Source of the DNA: CALDCK01 sp050618055
GTDB lineage: Bacteria; Myxococcota_A; UBA9160; SMWR01
Direction of reading: 5' to 3'
DNA: 64,000 nucleotides
Assembly (NCBI GenBank): GCA_050618055.1
Contig: JBNLVK010000061.1
Coordinates: forward strand, 30,094 to 94,093
Under the pieces are notes generated by a model. It worked only from the letters and a program-made list of their open reading frames with translations. It ran no database searches and was not told the origin of the DNA. The stretch's first letter is position 1; every line of letters begins with the position of its first letter. Shown piece by piece: positions 46,819 through 56,947 of the stretch. Made by a program: the position numbers and the translations under genes.

Positions 46819-47736
46819 GTGTACGACGAGATGAACGAAGCCCACGAGTTCGTCGGCGAGACCCGCGAGGAGGCGGTCGGCAAGGCGACGAGCTTCTTCA
46901 ACGTGGAAGAGGACGCGCTGGTGATCGGCGAGCTGCCGGCCGGCGAGGTGTACGGCCTGGGCGGCCGCTCGGTGATCGTGGCGCTGCGCAAGGACCGCAC
47001 GCCGCCGGCGCCGGGCGGAGGCGGCGGTGGCCGCCGGGAACGCGAACGTGATCGCGAACCGCGCGAGGGTCGCGGGCGTGGCGATCGGGGCGACCGCGGA
47101 CGCGGTCGGGACCGGGGCGACCGGGGCGGTCGCGATCGCGGAGGCCGCGGCGAGCGCGGCGAGCGCGACCGCGGCGGCGACCGGGCCGAGGCGCGCGAGC
47201 TCTCCGACGAGCCGTCGGTCGGCACGGCCCAGGGCACGCTCGGCGACGTCGGGAACTTCCTGCTGGGCGTGATCGAGCGGCTCGAGCTGGGTCCGTTCGA
47301 GGTGAGCGAGACCGAGGACGGCGGACTGATCGTCTGCGAGGTGAAGGGCGCCGCGGCCCGCGCGCTCGCCCAGGGCGACGGCCGCTCGGTCGACGCGCTC
47401 CAGCTGCTGGTGAACCAGGCCGCCATGACCGCCAGCGAGGACGCCAAGCGCGTGGTGCTGGACGTCGAGGGCAACACCGACGCCCGCGAGGAGTTCCTGG
47501 AGCGCCTGGCCGAGCGGGTGGTGAAGCGGGCGAAGGAAGGGGGTCGCGCCGTGGCGCTCGACCCGATGAACGCCCGCGAGCGCCGGACGATCCACCTGAG
47601 CGTGCGCGAGCACCCGGGCATGGCCACCATGAGCATCGGCGAGGGCCGGTACCGCCAGGTCGTGGTCGTTCCCGAGGGGGCGGCCGAGTACGAGGAAGCC
47701 CTCCAGCAGACCGAGGCCGCCAAGCGCGGAGCGTGA
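46819..47736 (+). CDS. jag: Jag/SpoIIIJ-associated RNA-binding protein
   Basis: A 305-aa protein: Jag N domain (about 3-58), a low-complexity Arg/Gly/Asp linker (about 62-126), a KH-like domain (about 140-215) and an R3H domain (about 222-285, with R-x-x-x-H in R-E-R-R-T-I-H). The RNA-binding KH/R3H pair and yidC linkage identify it. GTG start with GGAGG upstream. The linker is unusually long and repetitive (RGDRG-type units). Confidence 0.88.
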   Translation: MYDEMNEAHEFVGETREEAVGKATSFFNVEEDALVIGELPAGEVYGLGGRSVIVALRKDRTPPAPGGGGGGRRERERDREPREGRGRGDRGDRGRGRDRGDRGGRDRGGRGERGERDRGGDRAEARELSDEPSVGTAQGTLGDVGNFLLGVIERLELGPFEVSETEDGGLIVCEVKGAAARALAQGDGRSVDALQLLVNQAAMTASEDAKRVVLDVEGNTDAREEFLERLAERVVKRAKEGGRAVALDPMNARERRTIHLSVREHPGMATMSIGEGRYRQVVVVPEGAAEYEEALQQTEAAKRGA

Positions 47737-47750
47737 TCCCGCCCGTGGAG

Positions 47751-47766
47751 GGTTCCACGTGGAACG
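47751..47766. promoter_or_regulatory. parS-like ParB binding site 1
   Basis: GGTTCCACGTGGAACG contains a perfect 14-bp palindrome (GTTCCACGTGGAAC) around CACGTG, matching the parS core (TGTTNCACGTGAAACA-type, with the G/C-rich variant seen in myxobacteria). Lies right after jag and about 0.8 kb before parA. Confidence 0.75.
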
Positions 47767-47817
47767 CAACCCGGCGCCGGCGGCGCCGCGGCCAGCCGGC
47801 TGGGACCTTGGCTGGAA

Positions 47818-47833
47818 CGTTCCACGTGGAAAC
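47818..47833. promoter_or_regulatory. parS-like ParB binding site 2
   Basis: CGTTCCACGTGGAAAC keeps the CACGTG core with GTTC on the left and GAAA on the right, one mismatch from a perfect palindrome. Second of three sites within 130 bp. Confidence 0.65.
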
Positions 47834-47862
47834 ATCCGCTCCCACTGGAGCCCCGACCCGGG

Positions 47863-47878
47863 TGTTCCACGGGGAACG
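47863..47878. promoter_or_regulatory. parS-like ParB binding site 3 (degenerate)
   Basis: TGTTCCACGGGGAACG has the same arms but a CACGGG core (one mismatch), so it may bind weakly. It lies immediately before the rsmG coding region and overlaps its likely ribosome-binding area. Confidence 0.5.
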
Positions 47879-47880
47879 TC

Positions 47881-48531
47881 CTGGACCCGGCTGAGGCCGA
47901 CGCCCGGGCGCTGATCCAGGCCGGGGCCGGCGAGCTCGGCCGAGCCCTGGAGCCGGAGGCCGTCGACCGGTTGGCCCGGCTGGCCGAGCTGCTCGCCACC
48001 TGGGCGCCGAAGATGAACCTCTCCGGCCACCGCTCCGCGGAGGGGATCGTGCGCCGGCTGGTGCTCGACGCCCTGGCCCTCGAGCCGCTGCTCCCCGACG
48101 CCGAGCGGATCGCAGACCTGGGGTCGGGCGCCGGCTTCCCGGGCCTGCCGCTGGCGATCCTGCGGCCCGGCGCCCGGGTCTGGCTGGTCGAGGCCCGGGA
48201 GCGCCGCCACCACTTCCAGCGGGCCGCGGTCCGGGCGCTGGGCCTGACCAACGCGACGCCCCTGCGCGGGCGGATCGAGGACCTGCCGCCCGTCCACTGC
48301 CAGGGCGTGGTGGCCCAGGCGCTGGCGAAGCCCCGGGCGGCGGCGGAGCTGGGCCTGCGTTGGTGCGCCGCCGGCGGCTGGATCGCCATCCCCGGACACC
48401 AGGAGCCGCCCGACCCGGGGTCCCTGCCCGGCATCGCCTCGGCCGCCGTCCACCGCTACGCCGTGCCCCTGGGCGGTCCGCAGCGGACGCTCTGGCTCGG
48501 CCGCCACGGCTATGGTACTCCTGTGGAGTAG
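47881..48531 (+). CDS. rsmG: 16S rRNA 7-methylguanosine methyltransferase (RsmG/GidB)
   Basis: Methylates G527 of 16S rRNA. The SAM motif D-L-G-S-G-A-G-F-P-G-L-P is intact, with W-L-V-E-A-R-E-R-R after it. Family similarity (L-x-x-L-x-x-L-L-x-x-W-x-x-x-x-N-L-S) and normal length (about 207 aa) demand a start upstream of the TTG at 47971, which would give 186 aa and cut the first helix. The only start-like codon in frame before it is CTG at 47881 (216 aa), just after parS site 3; an unconventional start or an unseen one is implied. Conventional annotation would use 47971. Confidence 0.85.
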   Translation: MDPAEADARALIQAGAGELGRALEPEAVDRLARLAELLATWAPKMNLSGHRSAEGIVRRLVLDALALEPLLPDAERIADLGSGAGFPGLPLAILRPGARVWLVEARERRHHFQRAAVRALGLTNATPLRGRIEDLPPVHCQGVVAQALAKPRAAAELGLRWCAAGGWIAIPGHQEPPDPGSLPGIASAAVHRYAVPLGGPQRTLWLGRHGYGTPVE

Positions 48532-48536
48532 AGCCT

Positions 48537-48551
48537 GTCCCCCTGGGGGAC
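48537..48551. promoter_or_regulatory. Palindrome upstream of parA
   Basis: GTCCCCCTGGGGGAC is a perfect inverted repeat (7-bp arms, one-base centre) 23 bp before the parA ATG. A second small stem, CTCTC/GAGAG at 48553-48568, follows. It could be an operator or an RNA hairpin controlling parAB; ParA-type autorepression is known for plasmid systems. Confidence 0.4.
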
Positions 48552-48574
48552 GCTCTCGGGGGTGAGAGAGGCCG

Positions 48575-49420
48575 ATGTCCGGGCGGATCATCGCCGTCGT
48601 CAACCAGAAGGGGGGCGTCGGCAAGACCACCACCGCGGTGAACCTGGCGGCCAGCATCGCCGTGTCCGAGCGGCGCACGCTGCTCGTCGACCTCGACCCG
48701 CAGGCCAACGCCACCAGCGCCTACGCCATCCAGGCCGAGCGCCAGATCTACGACGCACTGATCGGTCGCTGCCCGATCAAGGACGTCACCCAGCCCACCG
48801 AGCTCCGTTACCTGGAGGTCGTCCCCTCCGGCCGCGACCTCTACGGCGCCGAGATCGAGCTGGTGAGCGCCATCGCCCGGGAGCGCCGACTCATTTCTGT
48901 GTTGGAGGGCGTGCGCGAGCGCTACGCGTTCACGCTGATCGACTGCCCGCCGTCGCTCGGCCTGCTGACGCTCAACGCGCTCACCGCTGCCGACGGCGTG
49001 CTGGTGCCGCTCCAGTGCGAGTACTACGCGCTGGAAGGTCTGGCGTCGTTGCTCGAGACCGTCGACCTGGTGAAGGGCCAGCTCAACCCGGGCCTCGAGA
49101 TCGAAGGCATCCTGCTCACCATGGCCGATGCGCGCAATCGTCTGTCGGGCCAGGTCGAGCAGGAGGTGCGCAGCCACTTCGGCAGCCAGGTGTTCCGCAC
49201 CGTCGTGCCGCGCAACGTGCGGCTTTCGGAAGCGCCCAGCCACGGCAAGCCGGCGCTCCTCTACGACGCCCATTCCACCGGCGCGCGCGCCTACCTCCAG
49301 CTCGCCGCCGAGCTGATCGAAGCCGCGGCCCGGCGCGGCGCAAACGCCCCCGCACCGTCGGAGAACGCGACTTCCGCGTCTCCCCCCGTCCCACCCTTTG
49401 CAGATGGAGCCCCCGAATGA
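48575..49420 (+). CDS. parA: Chromosome-partitioning ATPase ParA
   Basis: Deviant Walker-type ATPase that moves ParB-parS complexes. The 281-aa protein has the deviant Walker A K-G-G-V-G-K-T-T (about 12-19), D-L-D-P-Q near 40 and D-C-P-P-S near 120. A Pro/Ala-rich tail (about 252-281) extends beyond the usual end. It overlaps parB by 4 bp (ATGA). Confidence 0.95.
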   Translation: MSGRIIAVVNQKGGVGKTTTAVNLAASIAVSERRTLLVDLDPQANATSAYAIQAERQIYDALIGRCPIKDVTQPTELRYLEVVPSGRDLYGAEIELVSAIARERRLISVLEGVRERYAFTLIDCPPSLGLLTLNALTAADGVLVPLQCEYYALEGLASLLETVDLVKGQLNPGLEIEGILLTMADARNRLSGQVEQEVRSHFGSQVFRTVVPRNVRLSEAPSHGKPALLYDAHSTGARAYLQLAAELIEAAARRGANAPAPSENATSASPPVPPFADGAPE

Positions 49421-50313
49421 GCAGCCCCCGCAACGCTCTCGGACGCGGCATCGGCGCGCTGATCCCGAAGGCGCCGCCGGAGTCCGCACCCGCCGGCACC
49501 GACGCCGCCGGCGAGCCCGCGTCGCCCGCCACCGAGATCCCGCTCGACCGCATCGTCGCCAACCCGGACCAGCCGCGCCGCGTGTTCGACGACGCGCAGC
49601 TCGAGAGCCTGGCCGCGTCGATCCGCGTGCACGGCGTGCTCCAGCCCGTGGTCGTGCGACGCGCCGGCGACGACTACGAGCTGGTGGTCGGCGAGCGACG
49701 CTGGCGCGCCTCGCGCGCCGCCGGCCTGGAGACGATCCCGGCGGTGATCGCCGAGGTGGATCCGGCCGAGCGGCTGGAGGTGGCGCTGATCGAGAACGTG
49801 CAGCGTCACGATCTGAACCCGATCGAGCTGGCCATCGCCTTCCGCACCCTCGCCGACACCGGCGCCACCCAGGAGGAGATCGGGCGACGGGTCGGTCTCG
49901 ACCGCTCGTCGGTGGCGAACCACCTGCGCCTGCTCGACCTGCCGACCGACTACCAGGCCGACGTCGAAGCGGGGCGCCTGTCGACCGGTCACGCCAAGGC
50001 GCTGCTCCAGGTGACCAACCTGGAGCGCCGCCACGCCCTGCGCGCCCGCATCCTGGAAGAGGGACTGTCGGTGCGCGCCGCCGAGGCGATCGCGCGACCG
50101 CCGCAGCGCCCGCCGGAGTCGGCCCCGAAGACGCGGCCCGCCCCGGACCCGAACCTCCAGCGCCTGGCCGACCAGCTCCGCGAGCACCTCCAGACGCGGG
50201 TGCGCGTCAACGGCTCGCCGGAGCGCGGCCGCATCGAGATCGAGTACTTCGGGGCCGAGGACCTGGAGCGCCTGTCGGGTATGCTCGTCTCCGATGGCGG
50301 ATCCCCTCACTAG
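49417..50313 (+). CDS. parB: Chromosome-partitioning protein ParB
   Basis: CTP-dependent clamp that loads at parS and spreads. The 298-aa product has the ParB/Srx domain with G-E-R-R-W-R-A near 92 (CTP-binding) and I-E-N-V-Q-R near 125, a helix-turn-helix (about 145-175) and a C-terminal dimerisation domain. Adjacent parS-like sites support function. The 3' end overlaps the bactofilin gene by 20 bp. Confidence 0.95.
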   Translation: MSSPRNALGRGIGALIPKAPPESAPAGTDAAGEPASPATEIPLDRIVANPDQPRRVFDDAQLESLAASIRVHGVLQPVVVRRAGDDYELVVGERRWRASRAAGLETIPAVIAEVDPAERLEVALIENVQRHDLNPIELAIAFRTLADTGATQEEIGRRVGLDRSSVANHLRLLDLPTDYQADVEAGRLSTGHAKALLQVTNLERRHALRARILEEGLSVRAAEAIARPPQRPPESAPKTRPAPDPNLQRLADQLREHLQTRVRVNGSPERGRIEIEYFGAEDLERLSGMLVSDGGSPH

Positions 50314-50680
50314 TCGCCTGACCACCCGCCTGACCCGGGCCCAGGGGGCCGGCCCCATGCCGGTGCTGCCCGAGGGCGCCTCCTTCGAGGGGCTGCTGGT
50401 GCTGCCGGGTCCGGCCCGCATCGACGGCCGGGTCCGTGGCGAGGTGCTGGCGGCCAGCGACCTGTGGATCGGGCCCAGCGGCTGCATCGAGGCCGACCTG
50501 GAGGTGCGCGCGGTGACCGTGGAGGGCCGGGTCGAGGGCGACGTCCGCGCCCGGGAGCGCATCGACCTGCGCGGCACGGCCCGGGTCCACGGCAACGTCT
50601 CGGCGCCGCGCCTGGCCATGTCCGAGGGCTGCGTGGTGGACGGCCGCTGCGAGGCCGGCGGGGCGCCCGTCGCCGGCTGA
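50294..50680 (+). CDS. Bactofilin
   Basis: A 128-aa polymer-forming cytoskeletal protein with a right-handed beta-helix core (about 27-115). The repeating D-G-x-V-x-G-x-V pattern (I-D-G-R-V-R-G-E-V, V-E-G-R-V-E-G-D-V) is diagnostic. Bactofilins in myxobacteria scaffold the ParABS apparatus, and here the gene overlaps parB by 20 bp. Short N-terminal tail (about 20 aa), no membrane anchor. Confidence 0.88.
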   Translation: MADPLTSRLTTRLTRAQGAGPMPVLPEGASFEGLLVLPGPARIDGRVRGEVLAASDLWIGPSGCIEADLEVRAVTVEGRVEGDVRARERIDLRGTARVHGNVSAPRLAMSEGCVVDGRCEAGGAPVAG

Positions 50681-50756
50681 TCCGCAGGCTGGATCCCGCC
50701 CGGAACGGGCTGTCGGCGGGCCGCTTTCCGGGCCCGCAACCAGGCGCTGCATCGCC

Positions 50757-50783
50757 TTGAAAGTCGCCCCGGCTGTGTAAGAA
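50757..50783 (+). promoter_or_regulatory. Candidate promoter for the atpF'-atpC operon
   Basis: TTGAAA (50757-50762) and TAAGAA (50778-50783, in TGTGTAAGAAT, an extended-like -10) are spaced by 15 bp, slightly short. They lie about 190 bp before atpF' in the 295-bp gap 50681-50975. The rest of the gap upstream holds a GCCCGGAA/TTCCGGGC inverted repeat near 50698-50732 and nothing else recognisable. Confidence 0.4.
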
Positions 50784-50800
50784 TGACGCCCGCCCAGGCT

Positions 50801-50829
50801 CCGGCGGCTCGCCGGGCCTATTTCTTTTT
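50801..50829 (+). terminator. Terminator-like hairpin in the atp leader
   Basis: CCGGCG (50801-50806), loop GCT, CGCCGG (50810-50815), then CCTATTTCTTTTT. A six-bp GC stem plus a T-rich tract is a good Rho-independent terminator shape, but it lies between the candidate promoter and atpF'. It may end the parB-bactofilin message or attenuate the atp operon. Confidence 0.5.
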
Positions 50830-50975
50830 GTGCAGTACCTCGGATGCGCGGGGGCCTCTCGCGGTCCCGTCCCAAGCACCCTGCCCGAGCCCCCGAAGCC
50901 GGCGCCGACGGTCCCCCGATCGGCCGGGCGCCCCGGAGGCCCAGGGCGCGGCCGAGGTCCGCGGAGAACCCTTCG

Positions 50976-51509
50976 ATGAGCCACCGACTCCCTCAGCGAC
51001 CTCGACCGCGGCTCCGAGGATGGGCGAGCGGCGCGGCGCTGCTGGCGCTGGCCGCTCCGGCCCACGCCGCCGGCGACCTGGTGCTGATTCCCCATCCGCC
51101 GCTCATGCTCGCGCTGATCGTGCTGTTCGCGCTGATGGTGCTGCCGGTGAACCAGCTGGTGTTCAAGCCGCTGCTGCGCGTGCTCGACGAGCGCGACGAG
51201 AAGATCGCCGGAACGCGCACGCGCGCCGAGCAGCTCGACCGCGAGACCGACGAGGTGCTCACCCGCTACGAGAGCCAGGTGGCCGCGGTGCGCGAAGAGG
51301 CGGAGCAGGACCGGCGCGCCCTGCTCGAGTCGGCGCGCGGCGACGCCCAGGGCACCACCGGCGGCGCGCGCAGCGAGGCCGAGCAGGAGATCGAGCGGGC
51401 GCGCAGCGAGATCGCGTCGGCGCTCGACGCCGCGCGCGACACGCTGCGCACCCAGTCCCAGGAGCTGGCGCGCCAGGCCGCGGCCAGCGTGCTCGGGCGG
51501 CCGCTGTGA
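50976..51509 (+). CDS. atpF': ATP synthase F0 subunit b'
   Basis: Peripheral-stalk subunit. The 177-aa protein has a signal-like N-terminus (basic, then A-L-L-A-L-A-A-P-A-H-A, about 1-31), one membrane helix (about 40-60) and a long charged coiled coil (65-170). Two b-type genes in tandem (b' and b) are typical of deltaproteobacteria and photosynthetic bacteria. ATG at 50976 has GGAG 9 nt upstream. Overlaps atpF by 4 bp (GTGA). Confidence 0.85.
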   Translation: MSHRLPQRPRPRLRGWASGAALLALAAPAHAAGDLVLIPHPPLMLALIVLFALMVLPVNQLVFKPLLRVLDERDEKIAGTRTRAEQLDRETDEVLTRYESQVAAVREEAEQDRRALLESARGDAQGTTGGARSEAEQEIERARSEIASALDAARDTLRTQSQELARQAAASVLGRPL

Positions 51510-52090
51510 TCGCACGCACGATCGCCATCGGCGGACTCGCGCTGGCGGGCCTGCTGCTCGCGAACCCGGCCCTGGCGGCCGGCGGCGGCGAGGAGGGCGG
51601 CGGCCTGCTCTGGCCCACGCTCAACTTCGTGCTGCTGCTCGCCGTGTTGTTCGTGCTGGTGCGCAAGCCGGCCCAGGCCTTCTTCGCCCAGCGCCGCGAC
51701 GGCATCCAGAGCGACCTCGAGGCGGCGGCCGAGCTCAAGAAGGAGGCCGAGGAGCGCTACGCCCAGTGGCAGCGCCGGCTGGTCGACCTGGAGCGCGAGC
51801 TCGAGGGCATCCGGCAGACGGCGCGCGAGCGCGCCGAGACCGAGCGCGAGCACATCCTGGCCGACGCGCGCGCCAGCGCCGAGCGCATCAAGCGCGACGC
51901 CAGCACCGCCATCGACCAGGAAGTGCGGCGCGCCAAGGAGCGCCTGCGCCGCGAGGCGTCGGACCTGGCGGTCGAGCTGGCCGCCGACCTGCTGCGCAGC
52001 GAGGTGACCCCCCAGGATCGCGAGCGCCTGCTCGACGAGTTCATCGCGCGCGTCGAGTCGACGCCGGCCAGCAACGGGAGCGGTCGCTGA
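51506..52090 (+). CDS. atpF: ATP synthase F0 subunit b
   Basis: Peripheral-stalk partner. The 194-aa protein has a leader ending A-L-A-A (about 1-25), a membrane helix (about 35-55) and a coiled coil (60-180) with E-R-A-E-T-E-R-E-H-I-L-A-D-A-R-A-S-A. GTG at 51506 overlaps the b' stop; its TGA overlaps the atpH ATG by one base. Confidence 0.88.
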   Translation: MIARTIAIGGLALAGLLLANPALAAGGGEEGGGLLWPTLNFVLLLAVLFVLVRKPAQAFFAQRRDGIQSDLEAAAELKKEAEERYAQWQRRLVDLERELEGIRQTARERAETEREHILADARASAERIKRDASTAIDQEVRRAKERLRREASDLAVELAADLLRSEVTPQDRERLLDEFIARVESTPASNGSGR

Positions 52091-52632
52091 TGCGCAACAC
52101 CGCGGCGGCCCGCCGCTACGCCAAGGCCCTGTTCTCGATCGCCCAGGAGGACTCGGCGGTGGAGGCGGTGACGGCCGACCTCGACCGCATGGCCGGCCGG
52201 CTCGAGCAGAACCCGGAGCTGCGCCACGCGCTGTTCCGCCCGCTCCACCCGGTGAAGGAGCGGCGCGCCGTGCTCCAGGCGGTGTGCGAGCGCATCTCCG
52301 TGTCGGCGTCGGTGAAGAACTTCCTGGTCTTCCTGATCGACCAGCGCCGGCTCGTCGACTTCGACGCCATCCGCGACGAGTTCGGCCGCCTGGCCGACGC
52401 CGCGGCCGGCCGCGTCCAGGCGCAGGTGGTGGCGGCCAGCGAGCTGCCCGACGCCCAGCGCGAGCGGCTGCGCAGCGCGCTGGCTGCGCGCACCGGACGC
52501 CAGGTCGAGCTGGTCGTCAGCGTGGATCCGGACCTGATCGGCGGTGCCATCGCCAAGGTGGGTGGCGTGGTCTACGACGGAAGTCTCCGCACGCAGCTCT
52601 CGCAGCTGCGCGACAGCCTCACGAAAGGTTAG
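52090..52632 (+). CDS. atpH: ATP synthase F1 subunit delta
   Basis: Joins the peripheral stalk to F1. The 180-aa protein has the six-helix N-terminal domain (R-R-Y-A-K-A-L-F, about 8-15) and the C-terminal D-P-x-L-I-G-G-A-I near 155. TGATG overlap with atpF. Confidence 0.93.
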   Translation: MRNTAAARRYAKALFSIAQEDSAVEAVTADLDRMAGRLEQNPELRHALFRPLHPVKERRAVLQAVCERISVSASVKNFLVFLIDQRRLVDFDAIRDEFGRLADAAAGRVQAQVVAASELPDAQRERLRSALAARTGRQVELVVSVDPDLIGGAIAKVGGVVYDGSLRTQLSQLRDSLTKG

Positions 52633-52640
52633 GGACCAAG

Positions 52641-54191
<1,551 letters not shown>

Positions 54192-54212
54192 CCCGGCTCG
54201 ACGAAGGCAACC

Positions 54213-55082
54213 ATGCCCGATCTCAAGGACATCCAGCGGCGCATCGGCACCGTGCAGAAGACGCAGCAGATCACGCGCGCCATGCGCATGGTCGCCGGTG
54301 CGAAGCTGCGTCGCGCCCAGGAGGCGATCGAGCGGGCGCGTCCCTACGCGGAGCGCATGCGCGCGACCCTGGCCGAGGTGGCCGCCTCGCAGAAGGACGC
54401 CGAGCACCCGCTGCTGGCCGGCCGCGACGAGGTGAAGGCCCGCGAGATCGTGGTGGTCACGTCGGACCGCGGCCTGTGCGGCGGCTTCAACGCCAACGTG
54501 CTGAAGCTGGCCGAGGCGCAGATCGCCGAGGGCGGGACCGAGGGCCTGACGCTCACGACCGCGGGCAAGAAGGCGCGCGACTTCCTGCGCCGCCGCCACG
54601 CCGATCGCCTGGGCGGAGACTACCCCCAGGAGGGCTGGGTCGAGTACGGCCAGGCCGCCGACATCGCCGCCCGCGTCTCGCAGCGCTACGCCGACGGCGA
54701 GGTCGACGAGGTGCTGCTGGTCTACAGCGAGTTCGTCACCGCCGTCACCCAGACGCCGCGCGCCGTGCGCCTGCTCCCCTTCAGCGCCGAGGACGGCGAC
54801 GCGGGCGACGCCGAGGCCGAGGACCGGCTGCCCTACGAGATCGAGCCGGACGCCCAGAAGCTGCTGGCCGTGCTGGTGCCCAAGGCGATCGAGACCGAGA
54901 TCTACCGGGCGCTGCTCGAGAACCAGGCCGGCGAGCACGCCGCGCGCATGGCGGCCATGGAGTCGGCCACGCGCAACACCGAGGAGCTCATCGAGAGCCT
55001 CACCCTCCAGTACAACCGCGCCCGCCAGGCAGCGATCACCAAGGAACTGGTGGAGATCGTCAGTGGCGCGGAAGCCCTCTAG
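54213..55082 (+). CDS. atpG: ATP synthase F1 subunit gamma
   Basis: Central rotor shaft, 289 aa. N-terminal coiled-coil strand (I-Q-R-R-I-G-T-V-Q-K-T-Q-Q-I-T-x-A-M near 5-25), S-D-R-G-L-C-G-G-F-N near 83-92 and C-terminal helix (N-R-A-R-Q-A-A-I-T-K-E-L). Normal length. Confidence 0.96.
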   Translation: MPDLKDIQRRIGTVQKTQQITRAMRMVAGAKLRRAQEAIERARPYAERMRATLAEVAASQKDAEHPLLAGRDEVKAREIVVVTSDRGLCGGFNANVLKLAEAQIAEGGTEGLTLTTAGKKARDFLRRRHADRLGGDYPQEGWVEYGQAADIAARVSQRYADGEVDEVLLVYSEFVTAVTQTPRAVRLLPFSAEDGDAGDAEAEDRLPYEIEPDAQKLLAVLVPKAIETEIYRALLENQAGEHAARMAAMESATRNTEELIESLTLQYNRARQAAITKELVEIVSGAEAL

Positions 55083-55100
55083 GAAACCGAGGAAGAGATC

Positions 55101-56519
<1,419 letters not shown>

Positions 56520-56527
56520 GTATCGAC

Positions 56528-56932
56528 ATGCCCTTCGAGCTCAACATCGTCACCCCCCAGGGTCAGGCCTTCGCGGGCCCGGTCGACGGGATCGTGCTGC
56601 CCGGCAGCGAGGGCGAGTTCGGCGTGTTGCCGAACCACGAGCGCTTCCTCACGCCTCTGGCCACCGGCGAGGTCGAGATCACCACCGGCGACGGCACCGT
56701 CTACGCCGCCATCGCCGGCGGCTTCGCCGAGGTGCAGGGCGACCAGGTGGCGGTGCTGGTCGAGAGCTGCGAGCTGGCGGCCGACATCGACGTGGCCCGC
56801 GCCGAGCGCGCCCGGGTGCGCGCCGAGGAGGGTCTGGCCGCCACCGACGCCGACGCCGAGCGGGCCCGCTTCGAGCAGTTCGAGGCCGCCCTGGCGCGCG
56901 CCAAGAACCGCCTGGAGGTGGGCGGCCGCTAG
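56528..56932 (+). CDS. atpC: ATP synthase F1 subunit epsilon
   Basis: Rotor and regulatory subunit, 134 aa. N-terminal beta-sandwich (about 1-85, G-E-F-G-V-L-P-N-H near 31-39) and a C-terminal helical hairpin (90-132). The first gene with ATG after atpD; 15 bp to pyrF. Confidence 0.92.
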   Translation: MPFELNIVTPQGQAFAGPVDGIVLPGSEGEFGVLPNHERFLTPLATGEVEITTGDGTVYAAIAGGFAEVQGDQVAVLVESCELAADIDVARAERARVRAEEGLAATDADAERARFEQFEAALARAKNRLEVGGR

Positions 56933-56947
56933 CCGGAGTTCGCTACG

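Noticed and set aside
45025..48714. Long antisense frame across yidC-jag-rsmG
   Set aside because: Low-complexity translation and no start context; conserved genes lie on the opposite strand.
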